This document shows, one piece after another, positions 1 through 6,407 of a stretch of 6,407 nt of DNA. The notes below the pieces were generated by a model that worked only from the letters and a program-made list of their open reading frames with translations, searched no databases and was not told the origin of the DNA. Both the position numbers and the translations under genes were made by a program. How positions within the stretch are numbered: the first letter of the stretch is position 1; the number at the start of each line of letters is the position of its first letter. This DNA comes from Chloroflexota bacterium (GTDB lineage: Bacteria; Chloroflexota; Anaerolineae; Anaerolineales; UBA4823), in assembly GCA_012798185.1 (NCBI GenBank), contig JAAZNS010000110.1:1-6407 (forward strand), given 5' to 3'.

Positions 1-2321
1 CAGGAACCGCAAGCGGAAAAACGTTATGTTACAATTTGCCCATTTTTAATGAATTGATTTTAAATAATAAATGCCGGGCTCTATATTTATTCCCAACAAA
101 AGCATTAGCGCAAGATCAGCATCATAAACTTCTTGAATTATCAGGTTCAATCACAAAACAAAAAATCATTTCAGCTATTTATGACGGTGACACCCCTCAG
201 ACATCACGCCCAGAGATCCGCACCAAAGCCCGTATTGTAATTTCAAATCCCGATATGCTACATATCGGAATATTGCCTCACCATACCAATTGGGCAGATT
301 TTTTCCGTAATTTACGCTTTGTTGTTATCGACGAAGCCCATATCTACCGCGGCATTTTTGGATCGCATGTTGCCAATGTCTTGAGAAGATTGAACCGGAT
401 TGCAAATTACTATGGCTCATATCCTCAATTTATTGCCACTACTGCAACCATTGCCAATCCGGTTGAGCACATTCAGAAATTAACCGAACGCCCTTTTAAT
501 CTCATCGATGCCGATGGTTCTCTGCGCGGGGAAAAGCACTTCTTGATTTATAATCCTCCAATAATCGACCAGGAATTGGGCATCAGACGAAGTTCACTTC
601 AAGAATCAATCCGACTTAGTGACGATTTGCTCACCTATGATATCCAAACAATTGTATTCGGTAGGTCGCGCCGTACAATCGAAATGGTTTTGACCTATCT
701 AAAAGAAAAAATTAAAGCTTCCTCTCCATACAATCGGCAAGACGAAACAGAGACTGTACGTGGTTACCGTAGTGGATACCTTCCCATTCAGCGAAGAACG
801 ATTGAAAAAGATTTGAGAGAAGGTAAGACCAGGTTGGTAGCAGCAACAAATGCGCTTGAATTGGGAATCGATATTGGCGATATTAACGCAGCTATTTTAA
901 TTGGTTACCCTGGATCGATTGCTTCAACAAGACAGCAAGCAGGTCGGGCAGGCAGAGGCAGCGCTGCTTCACTGGCAGTATTGGTTTGCACTGCAGATCC
1001 CTTGGATCAATTTCTCGGCCGCCACCCAGAATTTATTCTAGAAAAATCGCCGGAAAAAGCGCTCATTGATCCCAACAACCTTTTGATATGTCTTGGACAT
1101 ATCCGTTGTGCAGCATTTGAATTACCTTTTCTTCAAAGGGAATCATTTGGCAATCTAGGATCAGAATTGACTGAAGAATATCTCTCATTTCTGGCTAATG
1201 AGCAACAATTATATCTTTCCAAAAATAAATATTTTTGGATGGCTGATCAATATCCGGCTCAAAAAATCTCACTAAGAACTGCTTCTTCGGAAAATATCAG
1301 CCTTCAAATTGAACAAGAAAATCGTTCCATGAAAATCGGCGAAGTTGATTATCAAAGTTCTTTTTGGCTGGTACACCCCAGAGCAGTATATATTCATGAA
1401 GGTCAACAATTTATTGTGGAAGAACTTGATTTTGATCAGCATAAGGCTTTTTTGTCCAGGGAAGATACCGATTACTATACCTTACCCATTCAGGAGACTA
1501 CAGTTCAATTGATCAATAAAATGGGTGAAGATAAAATCCCTCAAAATCAATCTTTCTTAGCTACGTCAGCTTTTGGTGAGGTTTCTGTAACTACCCAGGT
1601 AAAAGGATTCCGGAAATTGCAATGGTTTACCAATGAGCCATTAGGAACCGAAGACCTTGATCTCCCATCTTCGGAACTCCAGACAACAGCATTCTGGCTG
1701 TCACTATCCGATCGTCTGATCGAGCAGCTGCGAGATAAAGGATTGTGGTTAAACGATCGTAATAATTATGGTCCTCAATGGAATGTAATACGTGAAAAAG
1801 TACGTCGTCGCGATAACTATCGCTGCCAGCACTGTGGCATAATCGAAAAAGACCGGGCGCACGATGTTCATCATAAAATTCCACTACGGGCTTTTAGCTC
1901 GCTTGACCAAGCCAACCAACTAGAGAATTTAATCACTTTATGCCATAATTGTCACAGCCTTGCAGAAAGTACGCTGCGTATGCGATCCGGACTGGCGGGG
2001 TTGACCCATATCCTTGGTCATCTTGCACCGTTATACTTGATGTGTGACCCCTCTGATCTCGGAATGCATAGTGATCCTCGTTCAAATATTGCCGATAGCC
2101 AACCTACAATTATTATTTATGATAATGTTCCCGCCGGTATTGGTTTTTCAGAGCGTCTTTTTCATATGGTATATGATCTCCTATTGGCTGCTTTTGATCA
2201 GATATCTGCCTGTCCGTGTCAGGACGGCTGCCCATCATGTGTTGGGCCAGGCGGTGTAAATGGTACTGGCGGGAAACAAGAAACATTATCCATCATTGAA
2301 TTGTTAACATCAACGAATTAA
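1..2321 (+). CDS. mrfA: MrfA/YprA-type DEAH-box DNA helicase with nested HNH nuclease module and C-terminal DUF1998 (MZB) zinc domain; 5' partial
   Basis: Superfamily 2 ATP-dependent DNA helicase; B. subtilis MrfA is a 3'-5' helicase in mitomycin C damage repair. The first complete codon is at base 3, and reading from there gives 772 residues with the true start upstream. Seen: Walker A GTASGKT at residues 1-7; motif Ia-like FPTKALAQDQ; DEAH at 110-113; motif III-like ATTAT at 145-149; motif V-like NALELGIDIG near 283-292; arginine-finger motif QQAGRAGRG at 311-319. A family-typical middle region follows (about 380-555, with VHPRAVYIHEG). The DUF1998 zone starts at TTAFWL (561), is interrupted by an HNH module (about 593-656), resumes at GLAGLTHIL (663) and ends with zinc cysteines C737, C739, C743 and C746. 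A TTG at base 36 lies after Walker A, so it cannot be the start. All helicase motifs are intact. The next gene, 13 bases on, encodes its usual exonuclease partner. The family call is firm; the repair role is inferred by homology. Confidence 0.93.
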   Translation, partial: GTASGKTLCYNLPIFNELILNNKCRALYLFPTKALAQDQHHKLLELSGSITKQKIISAIYDGDTPQTSRPEIRTKARIVISNPDMLHIGILPHHTNWADFFRNLRFVVIDEAHIYRGIFGSHVANVLRRLNRIANYYGSYPQFIATTATIANPVEHIQKLTERPFNLIDADGSLRGEKHFLIYNPPIIDQELGIRRSSLQESIRLSDDLLTYDIQTIVFGRSRRTIEMVLTYLKEKIKASSPYNRQDETETVRGYRSGYLPIQRRTIEKDLREGKTRLVAATNALELGIDIGDINAAILIGYPGSIASTRQQAGRAGRGSAASLAVLVCTADPLDQFLGRHPEFILEKSPEKALIDPNNLLICLGHIRCAAFELPFLQRESFGNLGSELTEEYLSFLANEQQLYLSKNKYFWMADQYPAQKISLRTASSENISLQIEQENRSMKIGEVDYQSSFWLVHPRAVYIHEGQQFIVEELDFDQHKAFLSREDTDYYTLPIQETTVQLINKMGEDKIPQNQSFLATSAFGEVSVTTQVKGFRKLQWFTNEPLGTEDLDLPSSELQTTAFWLSLSDRLIEQLRDKGLWLNDRNNYGPQWNVIREKVRRRDNYRCQHCGIIEKDRAHDVHHKIPLRAFSSLDQANQLENLITLCHNCHSLAESTLRMRSGLAGLTHILGHLAPLYLMCDPSDLGMHSDPRSNIADSQPTIIIYDNVPAGIGFSERLFHMVYDLLLAAFDQISACPCQDGCPSCVGPGGVNGTGGKQETLSIIELLTSTN
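1779..1967 (+). other. HNH endonuclease domain nested in the helicase C-terminal region
   Basis: This is a sub-region of the helicase gene, in frame with it. It reads as a standard McrA-like HNH module: W593 and an IREKVRRRDNYRC stretch lead into CxxC (C608, C611), then the DVHHKIP core with H623/H624, an ENLITLC strand with the conserved Asn, and a second CxxC followed by His (C647, C650, H651). The four cysteines would bind a structural zinc. The histidine pair supplies the catalytic base and a metal contact, as in the HNH family. No expected residue is missing, so nicking or cleaving activity is plausible. The module sits between two pieces of DUF1998 that are close together in MrfA proteins lacking HNH. 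The fold call is strong; activity and substrate are inference. Confidence 0.9.
2211..2240 (+). other. Four-cysteine zinc site of the DUF1998/MZB domain
   Basis: The helicase ends in CPC-x3-C-x2-C (C737, C739, C743, C746), the cysteine cluster that defines the MZB domain of MrfA-type helicases. It is preceded by the YDNVPAGIGFSE segment (about 702-713), another family signature. All four cysteines are present, so metal binding is expected. Confidence 0.85.
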
Positions 2322-2334
2322 AATCAAATCTTTA

Positions 2335-3549
2335 ATGTCTACTCTATCAGATAAACTTAAATCTCTTGGTGTCCAAATCGGAGCAAAACAACTTTCGCCT
2401 GCGAAAAATAAACCTATTTCGATTGAAGAAACAACCGGAGGTTTTTCACTCAATACGATTAATGGAGAAACTTTCGTCGTTGATTCGTATATTCAAGATA
2501 CGAATATCCTTGCACTCCCCATCTCGAATTTTGAAAAATCAATTGGTGGTATAGCTAAATGGATTAATAATCCTAGTCTCATTGAGTTGTCCAAAAATCA
2601 ATTTTGTTTCGTCGATATTGAAACAACTGGGTTATCGGGCGGTTCGGGTACTCTCGCTTTCCTTATTGGCGCCGGAATATTCTCTGAAGATTCTTTTTGG
2701 GTAAGACAATTCTTTATGCGTGATCCTTCGGAAGAGATCGCCCAGCTTACGGCTTTCGAACAATTTATTTCCCCATGCCGCGCCCTGGTAACATATAACG
2801 GCAAATCCTTTGATGCCCCGATTCTTAATGCTCGCTATACAATTCATGGGCTGCGGTCTCCTCTTGTTAATCTAATTCATATTGACTTATTACACCTAGC
2901 CCGTCGTTTTTGGCCCTATCGTCTACCCAGCCGTACATTGAGCAACCTTGAAATTCAAATTCTGAACATTTCCCGTACAGAAGAAGATATTCCAGGTTGG
3001 ATGATTCCCCAGATGTATCTGGATTATCTTTACACAGGAGATGCAAATCCATTAAAACGGGTTTTTTATCACAACTTACAAGATGCAATTACACTAGTAA
3101 AATTATTAGATTACTCGGGATATGTTCTTGCTGATCCGCTATCAAGTATCACCGAATATGGTGCAGATTTAATTGCCTTGGCAAAACTGTTCGAAGACAT
3201 CGGTGATGTAAATTTGGCGGCTGAACTATACTTCCAAGGATTAGATTTTGATCTGCCAGAATCTATAATGTTGGAAGCTATTCATAGGCTATCGTTGATT
3301 CATAAAAGAAAAAAACAATTTCAAGATGCCATTAATTTATGGAAAAGAGCTGCTCGTTTTCGATATATTAATGCCCATATCGAATTAGCAAAATACTATG
3401 AACATCATGTTCAAGAATATGCTTCTGCTTTATACTGGACAGAATTGGCAATCGAAATCGTCAATGCAGACCCTCAATCTTATAAAAAAGTTGTGCTCGA
3501 TCAATTAAATCACCGCCTGGAGCGAATATATCGATTGATGGGAAAGTAA
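2335..3549 (+). CDS. mrfB: MrfB/YprB-type DEDDh 3'-5' exonuclease with C-terminal TPR-like region
   Basis: A 404-residue protein, close to the length of B. subtilis YprB/MrfB. It has an RNase H-like DnaQ fold: Exo I VDIETTGL with D94 and E96, Exo II TYNGKSFDAP with D160, and Exo III HNLQDAITL with H246 and D250, giving a complete DEDDh active site for two-metal hydrolysis. An N-terminal stretch of about 90 residues has no recognised domain. From about 275 onward, amphipathic helices (ALAKLFEDIGDVNLAAELY, QDAINLWKRAARF, ASALYWTELAIEI) look like TPR repeats, as in the B. subtilis protein. It starts 13 bases after the helicase stop, which is the same gene order as yprA-yprB. ATG 2335 lacks a clear Shine-Dalgarno, so translation may depend on coupling to the helicase gene. 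No signal peptide is seen, so it is cytoplasmic. The likely role is processing DNA opened by the helicase during adduct or crosslink repair. The family call is firm; the pathway is inferred. Confidence 0.92.
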   Translation: MSTLSDKLKSLGVQIGAKQLSPAKNKPISIEETTGGFSLNTINGETFVVDSYIQDTNILALPISNFEKSIGGIAKWINNPSLIELSKNQFCFVDIETTGLSGGSGTLAFLIGAGIFSEDSFWVRQFFMRDPSEEIAQLTAFEQFISPCRALVTYNGKSFDAPILNARYTIHGLRSPLVNLIHIDLLHLARRFWPYRLPSRTLSNLEIQILNISRTEEDIPGWMIPQMYLDYLYTGDANPLKRVFYHNLQDAITLVKLLDYSGYVLADPLSSITEYGADLIALAKLFEDIGDVNLAAELYFQGLDFDLPESIMLEAIHRLSLIHKRKKQFQDAINLWKRAARFRYINAHIELAKYYEHHVQEYASALYWTELAIEIVNADPQSYKKVVLDQLNHRLERIYRLMGK

Positions 3550-3561
3550 ATAACACAATTC

Positions 3562-3566
3562 AGGAA
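3562..3566 (+). promoter_or_regulatory. Shine-Dalgarno of the MFS gene
   Basis: AGGAA lies six bases before ATG 3573, within the 23-base gap after the exonuclease stop. It supports this start over later in-frame ATGs such as the one in the AMGFAS segment. Confidence 0.6.
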
Positions 3567-3572
3567 TAATTT

Positions 3573-4853
3573 ATGCAAAATGCTATCGATGCAAACTCAA
3601 AATATATCCTTAAATTAAACATTATTTTCAACGTTCTCGACGGAGGATTTTTTGGATTTGCTATGGGGTTTGCTTCTTTCGTTACCATAATCCCTCTTTT
3701 TGTCAGTACTTTAACCGATTCTGCAGTCATCATTGGCTTGGTCCCTGCCATTCATAATATGGGATGGCAGTTACCGCAATTATTGATTGCGAATAAGGTG
3801 GCGCAAAAAACACGTTATAAACCTATGGTGCTGTTAATGACTATCCATGAAAGGCTTCCCTTTTTAGGACTTGCCCTCGTGGCTTTTTTTATGGTAACCA
3901 TGAGCCAAAAACTAGCACTTTATATAACTTTTATCATATTAATTTGGCAGGGATTGGGCAGCGGTTTTACAGCAAATCCCTGGCAAAGTATGATTGCTAA
4001 AATCATTCCGCCTCATCTTCGAGGTACATTCATCGGCTCTCAGGCTTCGGCAGCAAATTTGTTAGCCAGTGTTAGTGCTATCATCGCCGGAATCTTACTT
4101 GATAGATTTGAATATCCAATAAATTTCACATTTTGTTTTGGCTTAAACTGCATTGCAATGGTAATATCATGGATTTTCTTAGCTCAAGTGCGTGAAGAAG
4201 AAAAGCCAAATTCTATTGAGATTCATTCAAGAAAAAATTTTTGGGATAGTATTAAAAAGATAATCAGGAAAGAGAGCAAATTTCGCTGGTTTATTATCGT
4301 TCGATGGCTTTCACAATTTGCAGTAATGGCTTTTGCTTTTTACACAGTATACGCTGTAAAAAAATTGGGGATGAATGAGATACAAGTGGGATTGATGACC
4401 AGCGTTTACATGGGCAGTCAAATCATCGCCAATCCGATAATGGGATTCATCGGAGACCACTACAGCCATCGAATTGTAATGCAACTGGGCATGTTTTCAG
4501 CTTTTGTCAGTGCACTTTTAGCGGTATTTGCACCAACACCCTCATTGTTTTATTTAATATTTCTTTTAGCAGGTATTGCAAATGTAGCAGTTTGGAATAC
4601 TGCCTTAGCTATGACTATCGAGTTTGGAGAAGACCATGAGAAGCCATATTACATTGGTCTGGCAAATACAGTTGTTGCACCGATGACCATATTGGCGCCA
4701 GTTTTCGGGGGATGGCTGGCAGATACTCTTAACTATTCATCGACATTTTTTGCCGCGTCTATCGGAGGGTTATTGACAATTCTCGCTCTTCAAATCCTTC
4801 ATCATCAAAAGCCGCAAAAAATGACCTCACCATATAATCAACTTTCCAATTGA
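3573..4853 (+). CDS. Major facilitator superfamily (MFS) transporter, substrate unknown
   Basis: A 426-residue, very hydrophobic protein with about 12 membrane helices in two halves, the usual MFS size. The first helix begins near residue 15 (IIFNVLDGGFFGFAMGFASF). A charged cytoplasmic loop near 205-235, rich in Lys, Arg and Glu (VREEEKP, KKIIRKESKF), separates the halves. The clearest family mark is a motif A-like loop in the second half, GFIGDHYSHR (residues 291-300). The matching loop of the first half (ANKVAQKTRYK) is degenerate. The last helices are followed by a short polar tail. It acts in the cytoplasmic membrane, probably as a proton-coupled exporter or a sugar/drug-type carrier, but nothing in the sequence identifies the substrate. 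It follows the repair pair by 23 bases with its own ribosome site, so it is probably in the same transcript; a functional link, for example drug efflux, is speculation. Confidence 0.88.
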   Translation: MQNAIDANSKYILKLNIIFNVLDGGFFGFAMGFASFVTIIPLFVSTLTDSAVIIGLVPAIHNMGWQLPQLLIANKVAQKTRYKPMVLLMTIHERLPFLGLALVAFFMVTMSQKLALYITFIILIWQGLGSGFTANPWQSMIAKIIPPHLRGTFIGSQASAANLLASVSAIIAGILLDRFEYPINFTFCFGLNCIAMVISWIFLAQVREEEKPNSIEIHSRKNFWDSIKKIIRKESKFRWFIIVRWLSQFAVMAFAFYTVYAVKKLGMNEIQVGLMTSVYMGSQIIANPIMGFIGDHYSHRIVMQLGMFSAFVSALLAVFAPTPSLFYLIFLLAGIANVAVWNTALAMTIEFGEDHEKPYYIGLANTVVAPMTILAPVFGGWLADTLNYSSTFFAASIGGLLTILALQILHHQKPQKMTSPYNQLSN

Positions 4854-4894
4854 ATTATCGTATAAGTTTAATATAGAGTATTTATCCGTATGAT
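4850..4894 (+). promoter_or_regulatory. Possible promoter region for the PH-SHOCT/creatininase genes
   Basis: The 86-base gap between the MFS stop and ATG 4940 is the largest in the window and very AT-rich. Two weak sigma-70-like arrangements are visible: TTGAAT (4850-4855) with TATAGA (4872-4877) at 16-base spacing, and TATGAT (4889-4894) with a poor TTTAAT upstream (4867-4872). Neither is a strong match, and AT-rich DNA gives such hits by chance. No convincing terminator hairpin with a T-run is seen here, so read-through from the MFS gene remains possible. Confidence 0.3.
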
Positions 4895-4926
4895 AAAATC
4901 ACAATAATTGCCCTTACTATCCATTC

Positions 4927-4933
4927 AGGAGAG
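4927..4933 (+). promoter_or_regulatory. Strong Shine-Dalgarno of the PH-SHOCT gene
   Basis: AGGAGAG ends six bases before ATG 4940 and is the best ribosome site in the window. It fixes the start at 4940. The out-of-frame ATG at 4935 is too close to this site to be used. Confidence 0.75.
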
Positions 4934-4939
4934 AATGCC

Positions 4940-5578
4940 ATGGCAAAAAGTTACATTAACAGCTTGCTTGCCCAAAATGAAAAAATCATCCTTGTTTCAA
5001 GACAGCATTGGTTTATCCTGTTTAGCTCTATCTTACTCGAGATTATTCTCATCATTGCCATCACGATCATTGCTGCAGTATGTGGCGTGTTTTTAGCGCC
5101 GTTAATTGGCATCAGCAGCGGCATCATTACAATCGTTGGTGCAATAATCGCCCTTATCCCTCTAGTATCGATGTTATTCGATATTTTCAAATGGCGGAAT
5201 CATCAATATATGATCACAAATCGAAGAGTAATCCAAATATCGGGTATTTTTAATAAAAGCATAACTGACAGCTCATTAGAAAAAGTAAACGATGTCCATA
5301 TGGAGCAATCGTTTTTCGGTAGAATTTTCGATTATGGAGATGTAGAAATATTAACCGCAAGTGAACTGGGAGTTAATCAATTTAAGCGGATAGCCAAACC
5401 TGTTTCATTTAAAACAGCCATGTTGAATGCTAAAGAACAACTTGAGCATGGCGATGTTGAAATGTCCACCGAAAATATTCCTGATGTGATCGCCCGGCTT
5501 GATCAATTGCGATCTCAAGGAATATTAAGCGAAGATGAATTTCAAAAGAAAAAATCAGAGCTTCTTTCAAAACTATAA
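4940..5578 (+). CDS. Two-helix membrane protein with bacterial PH (DUF304/bPH2-like) domain and C-terminal SHOCT motif
   Basis: A 212-residue protein in three parts. Residues about 24-51 and 55-80 form two hydrophobic helices, a hairpin in the membrane with no cleavable signal peptide. Residues about 84-165 match the bacterial PH/YdbS-like pattern: NHQYMITNRRVI with the conserved TNRR turn, then SGIFNKS, LEKVNDVHMEQSFFGRIF and YGDVEI. Residues 179-212 are a SHOCT motif (short C-terminal domain), seen as IARLDQLRSQGILSEDEF followed by a Lys-rich helix ending at the C-terminus. In the family, PH domains of this type sit on the cytoplasmic face, and SHOCT tails are thought to mediate oligomerisation or protein contacts; the exact function is unknown. 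It has a strong ribosome site and is followed after two consecutive TAA stops by the creatininase-family gene, so the two are probably co-transcribed. Confidence 0.88.
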   Translation: MAKSYINSLLAQNEKIILVSRQHWFILFSSILLEIILIIAITIIAAVCGVFLAPLIGISSGIITIVGAIIALIPLVSMLFDIFKWRNHQYMITNRRVIQISGIFNKSITDSSLEKVNDVHMEQSFFGRIFDYGDVEILTASELGVNQFKRIAKPVSFKTAMLNAKEQLEHGDVEMSTENIPDVIARLDQLRSQGILSEDEFQKKKSELLSKL

Positions 5579-5584
5579 TAAATT

Positions 5585-5908
5585 ATGACCAATTATTTTT
5601 TATACGAAACACTAACCTGGCCGGAAATTGATTCTCTTCCAAGAGACACTCCGCTTATTCTTCCTTTAGGATCTGGTTATTCTAAGGAAAAACTTAGCAG
5701 TGTATTAAGCAATCCCAATCAAATAGGAATATTGCCTGAGTTTCCTTTTGGCTGGGAAGGAAGTGGATTAAAAATTCATACTGCTATATTATCAAAATAT
5801 CTTCTAAATCTAATCAACAGTCTAAAAGACGATGGATTTTCTCGTGTTTACGCTTTAATTCCACAAGGGTTAAATTTGGATTTAGGGAGCAATTTTATTG
5901 CGTTACCC
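5585..5908 (+). other. Degenerate creatininase-like N-terminal domain (pseudo-domain)
   Basis: This is a sub-region of the last gene, residues 1-108. Landmarks align in order with the following domain: LILPLGS with VIIPIGH, ILPEFPFGW with TLPVMPYGV, and GFSRVYALIPQG with GFTRFYLMSGHGG. The block between the first two landmarks is much shorter than in the second copy, and the metal-binding Glu, His and Asp that belong there are gone. The His of HGGN is also replaced. It probably serves as a structural or dimer-mimicking half rather than a catalytic one. The assignment rests on motif order by eye. Confidence 0.6.
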
Positions 5909-6407
5909 AATAATTACAAAAACATTATTCAGCTACCGCTTGACAGTGATAAAGACAAAGTGGTGATAATTCCCATTGGACATACTGAACAGCACGGCTA
6001 TCATCTCCCCATGAGTACTGATACCCTGATCATCGAAGCCATCGCTAAAGGAACCGAGCAAAGTATTCCCCATTTGGCAACCACGCTCCCTGTGATGCCT
6101 TATGGAGTCAGCACTCACCGCGCTGCATTTGCAGGAACTTTAAACGCCGGCGGAAGGGCTTTTGAAGATTTTTGGGTCGATGTAGTGAACACCTTAGTGG
6201 TGCGCGGATTTACACGATTTTATCTCATGAGTGGACACGGTGGAAATAGTTCGTTTCTAACAAATGTTATTAAATATGCTGGTGAACAGCATAGACGAAT
6301 ATTTTGTGCTACTGCCTGGCTTTATCTTTCAGGAAAAGAAGGTATTGAATCCCTTGAAAAACACCGCAAATCAAAATTAGGCGGAATGGGTCATGCTTGC
6401 GAATTGG
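5585..6407 (+). CDS. Creatininase-family metallohydrolase with a degenerate duplicated N-terminal domain; 3' partial
   Basis: The frame is open from ATG 5585 to the window end (274 full codons) with no stop. The family includes creatininase and related amidohydrolases that open cyclic amides or formamides using two metal ions. Residues about 125-274 carry the active signature: IPIGHTEQHG with E135 and H137, LPMSTDT with D146, LPVMPYGVSTH, GTLNAGG, SGHGGN with H218, and GHACE with E273, so every metal ligand expected by comparison with creatininase is present. Residues 1-108 look like a second, worn copy: LTWPEIDSLP at the usual family N-terminus, LILPLGS, ILPEFPFGW and SLKDDGFSRVYALIPQG, but with no EQHG, no TD and no HGGN. 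It starts six bases after the preceding stop without an obvious Shine-Dalgarno, suggesting translational coupling. No signal peptide is seen. The family call is strong; the substrate is unknown. Confidence 0.88.
   Translation, partial: MTNYFLYETLTWPEIDSLPRDTPLILPLGSGYSKEKLSSVLSNPNQIGILPEFPFGWEGSGLKIHTAILSKYLLNLINSLKDDGFSRVYALIPQGLNLDLGSNFIALPNNYKNIIQLPLDSDKDKVVIIPIGHTEQHGYHLPMSTDTLIIEAIAKGTEQSIPHLATTLPVMPYGVSTHRAAFAGTLNAGGRAFEDFWVDVVNTLVVRGFTRFYLMSGHGGNSSFLTNVIKYAGEQHRRIFCATAWLYLSGKEGIESLEKHRKSKLGGMGHACEL

Noticed and set aside
36..38. TTG as the start codon of the helicase gene
   Set aside because: The same frame is open upstream to base 3 and encodes the Walker A motif GTASGKT, which an active helicase needs. 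The gene simply begins before the window.
1627..1884. Minus-strand open frame of 85 codons opposite the helicase HNH region
   Set aside because: It lies wholly inside a well-supported gene, has no recognisable motif and looks like a chance antisense frame.
2598..3088. Minus-strand open frames of 68-73 codons opposite the exonuclease
   Set aside because: They overlap each other and the Exo I/Exo II coding region, have no motif or ribosome site, and are shadows of the real gene.
4855..4896. Short complementary arms (TTATC at 4855-4859 with GATAA at 4892-4896; TATC/GATA at 4884-4896) as a terminator
   Set aside because: Stems of only four or five A/T-rich pairs without a following T-run are too weak to call a terminator.
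4951..5190. Minus-strand open frame of 79 codons, hydrophobic in places
   Set aside because: It is the antisense of the two membrane helices of the PH-SHOCT gene; the Met/Ile-rich composition follows from that and not from selection.
5576..5590. Possible read-through fusion of the PH-SHOCT and creatininase-family genes, which share a reading frame
   Set aside because: Two consecutive TAA codons (5576-5581) separate them, which argues for firm termination. The SHOCT motif also ends naturally at the C-terminus.
1..6407. Mobile element, defence island, CRISPR array or tRNA
   Set aside because: No transposase, integrase, direct-repeat array, terminal inverted repeats or cloverleaf was seen. The HNH module is an in-frame domain of the helicase with standard family flanks, with no sign of an intron or intein: no splice-junction residues and no intein motifs.

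Overview
The window is a compact run of five genes, all on the + strand, at moderate-to-low GC (about 40% by eye). Gaps between genes are 6 to 86 bases. The outer two genes are cut by the window edges. No tRNA, rRNA, CRISPR array, insertion sequence or inverted-repeat element is visible. The gene content suggests a free-living bacterium. The family mix (MrfA/MrfB-type repair pair, a 12-helix MFS carrier, a PH-SHOCT membrane protein, a creatininase-family hydrolase) would fit Chloroflexota/Anaerolineae or a Bacillota-like lineage. That placement is inference from general familiarity and no marker gene confirms it.

Left part (1-3549): a DNA repair pair. The first gene is a superfamily 2 DEAH helicase of the MrfA/YprA type, missing only its extreme N-terminus. 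It ends in the four-cysteine DUF1998/MZB zinc domain typical of that family. Unlike Bacillus subtilis MrfA, it carries a complete HNH nuclease module set inside the C-terminal region. Thirteen bases downstream comes a DEDDh 3'-5' exonuclease with C-terminal TPR-like helices, matching MrfB/YprB. In B. subtilis the two adjacent genes act together in repair of mitomycin C damage, so this pair very probably does a similar job: helicase, exonuclease and, here, an extra built-in endonuclease.

Middle (3573-4853): a 12-helix MFS transporter of unknown substrate, 23 bases after the exonuclease and probably co-transcribed with it.

Right part (4854-6407): an 86-base AT-rich gap with weak promoter-like sequences and a strong Shine-Dalgarno leads into a two-helix membrane protein with a bacterial PH domain and a C-terminal SHOCT motif. 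Six bases after it starts a creatininase-family metallohydrolase that runs off the window. This last gene appears to be a tandem duplication: an N-terminal creatininase-like half stripped of its metal ligands, followed by a second half with all the ligands intact.

The two features most worth a second look are the HNH module nested in the MrfA-like helicase, next to its exonuclease partner, and the pseudo-domain plus active-domain creatininase.
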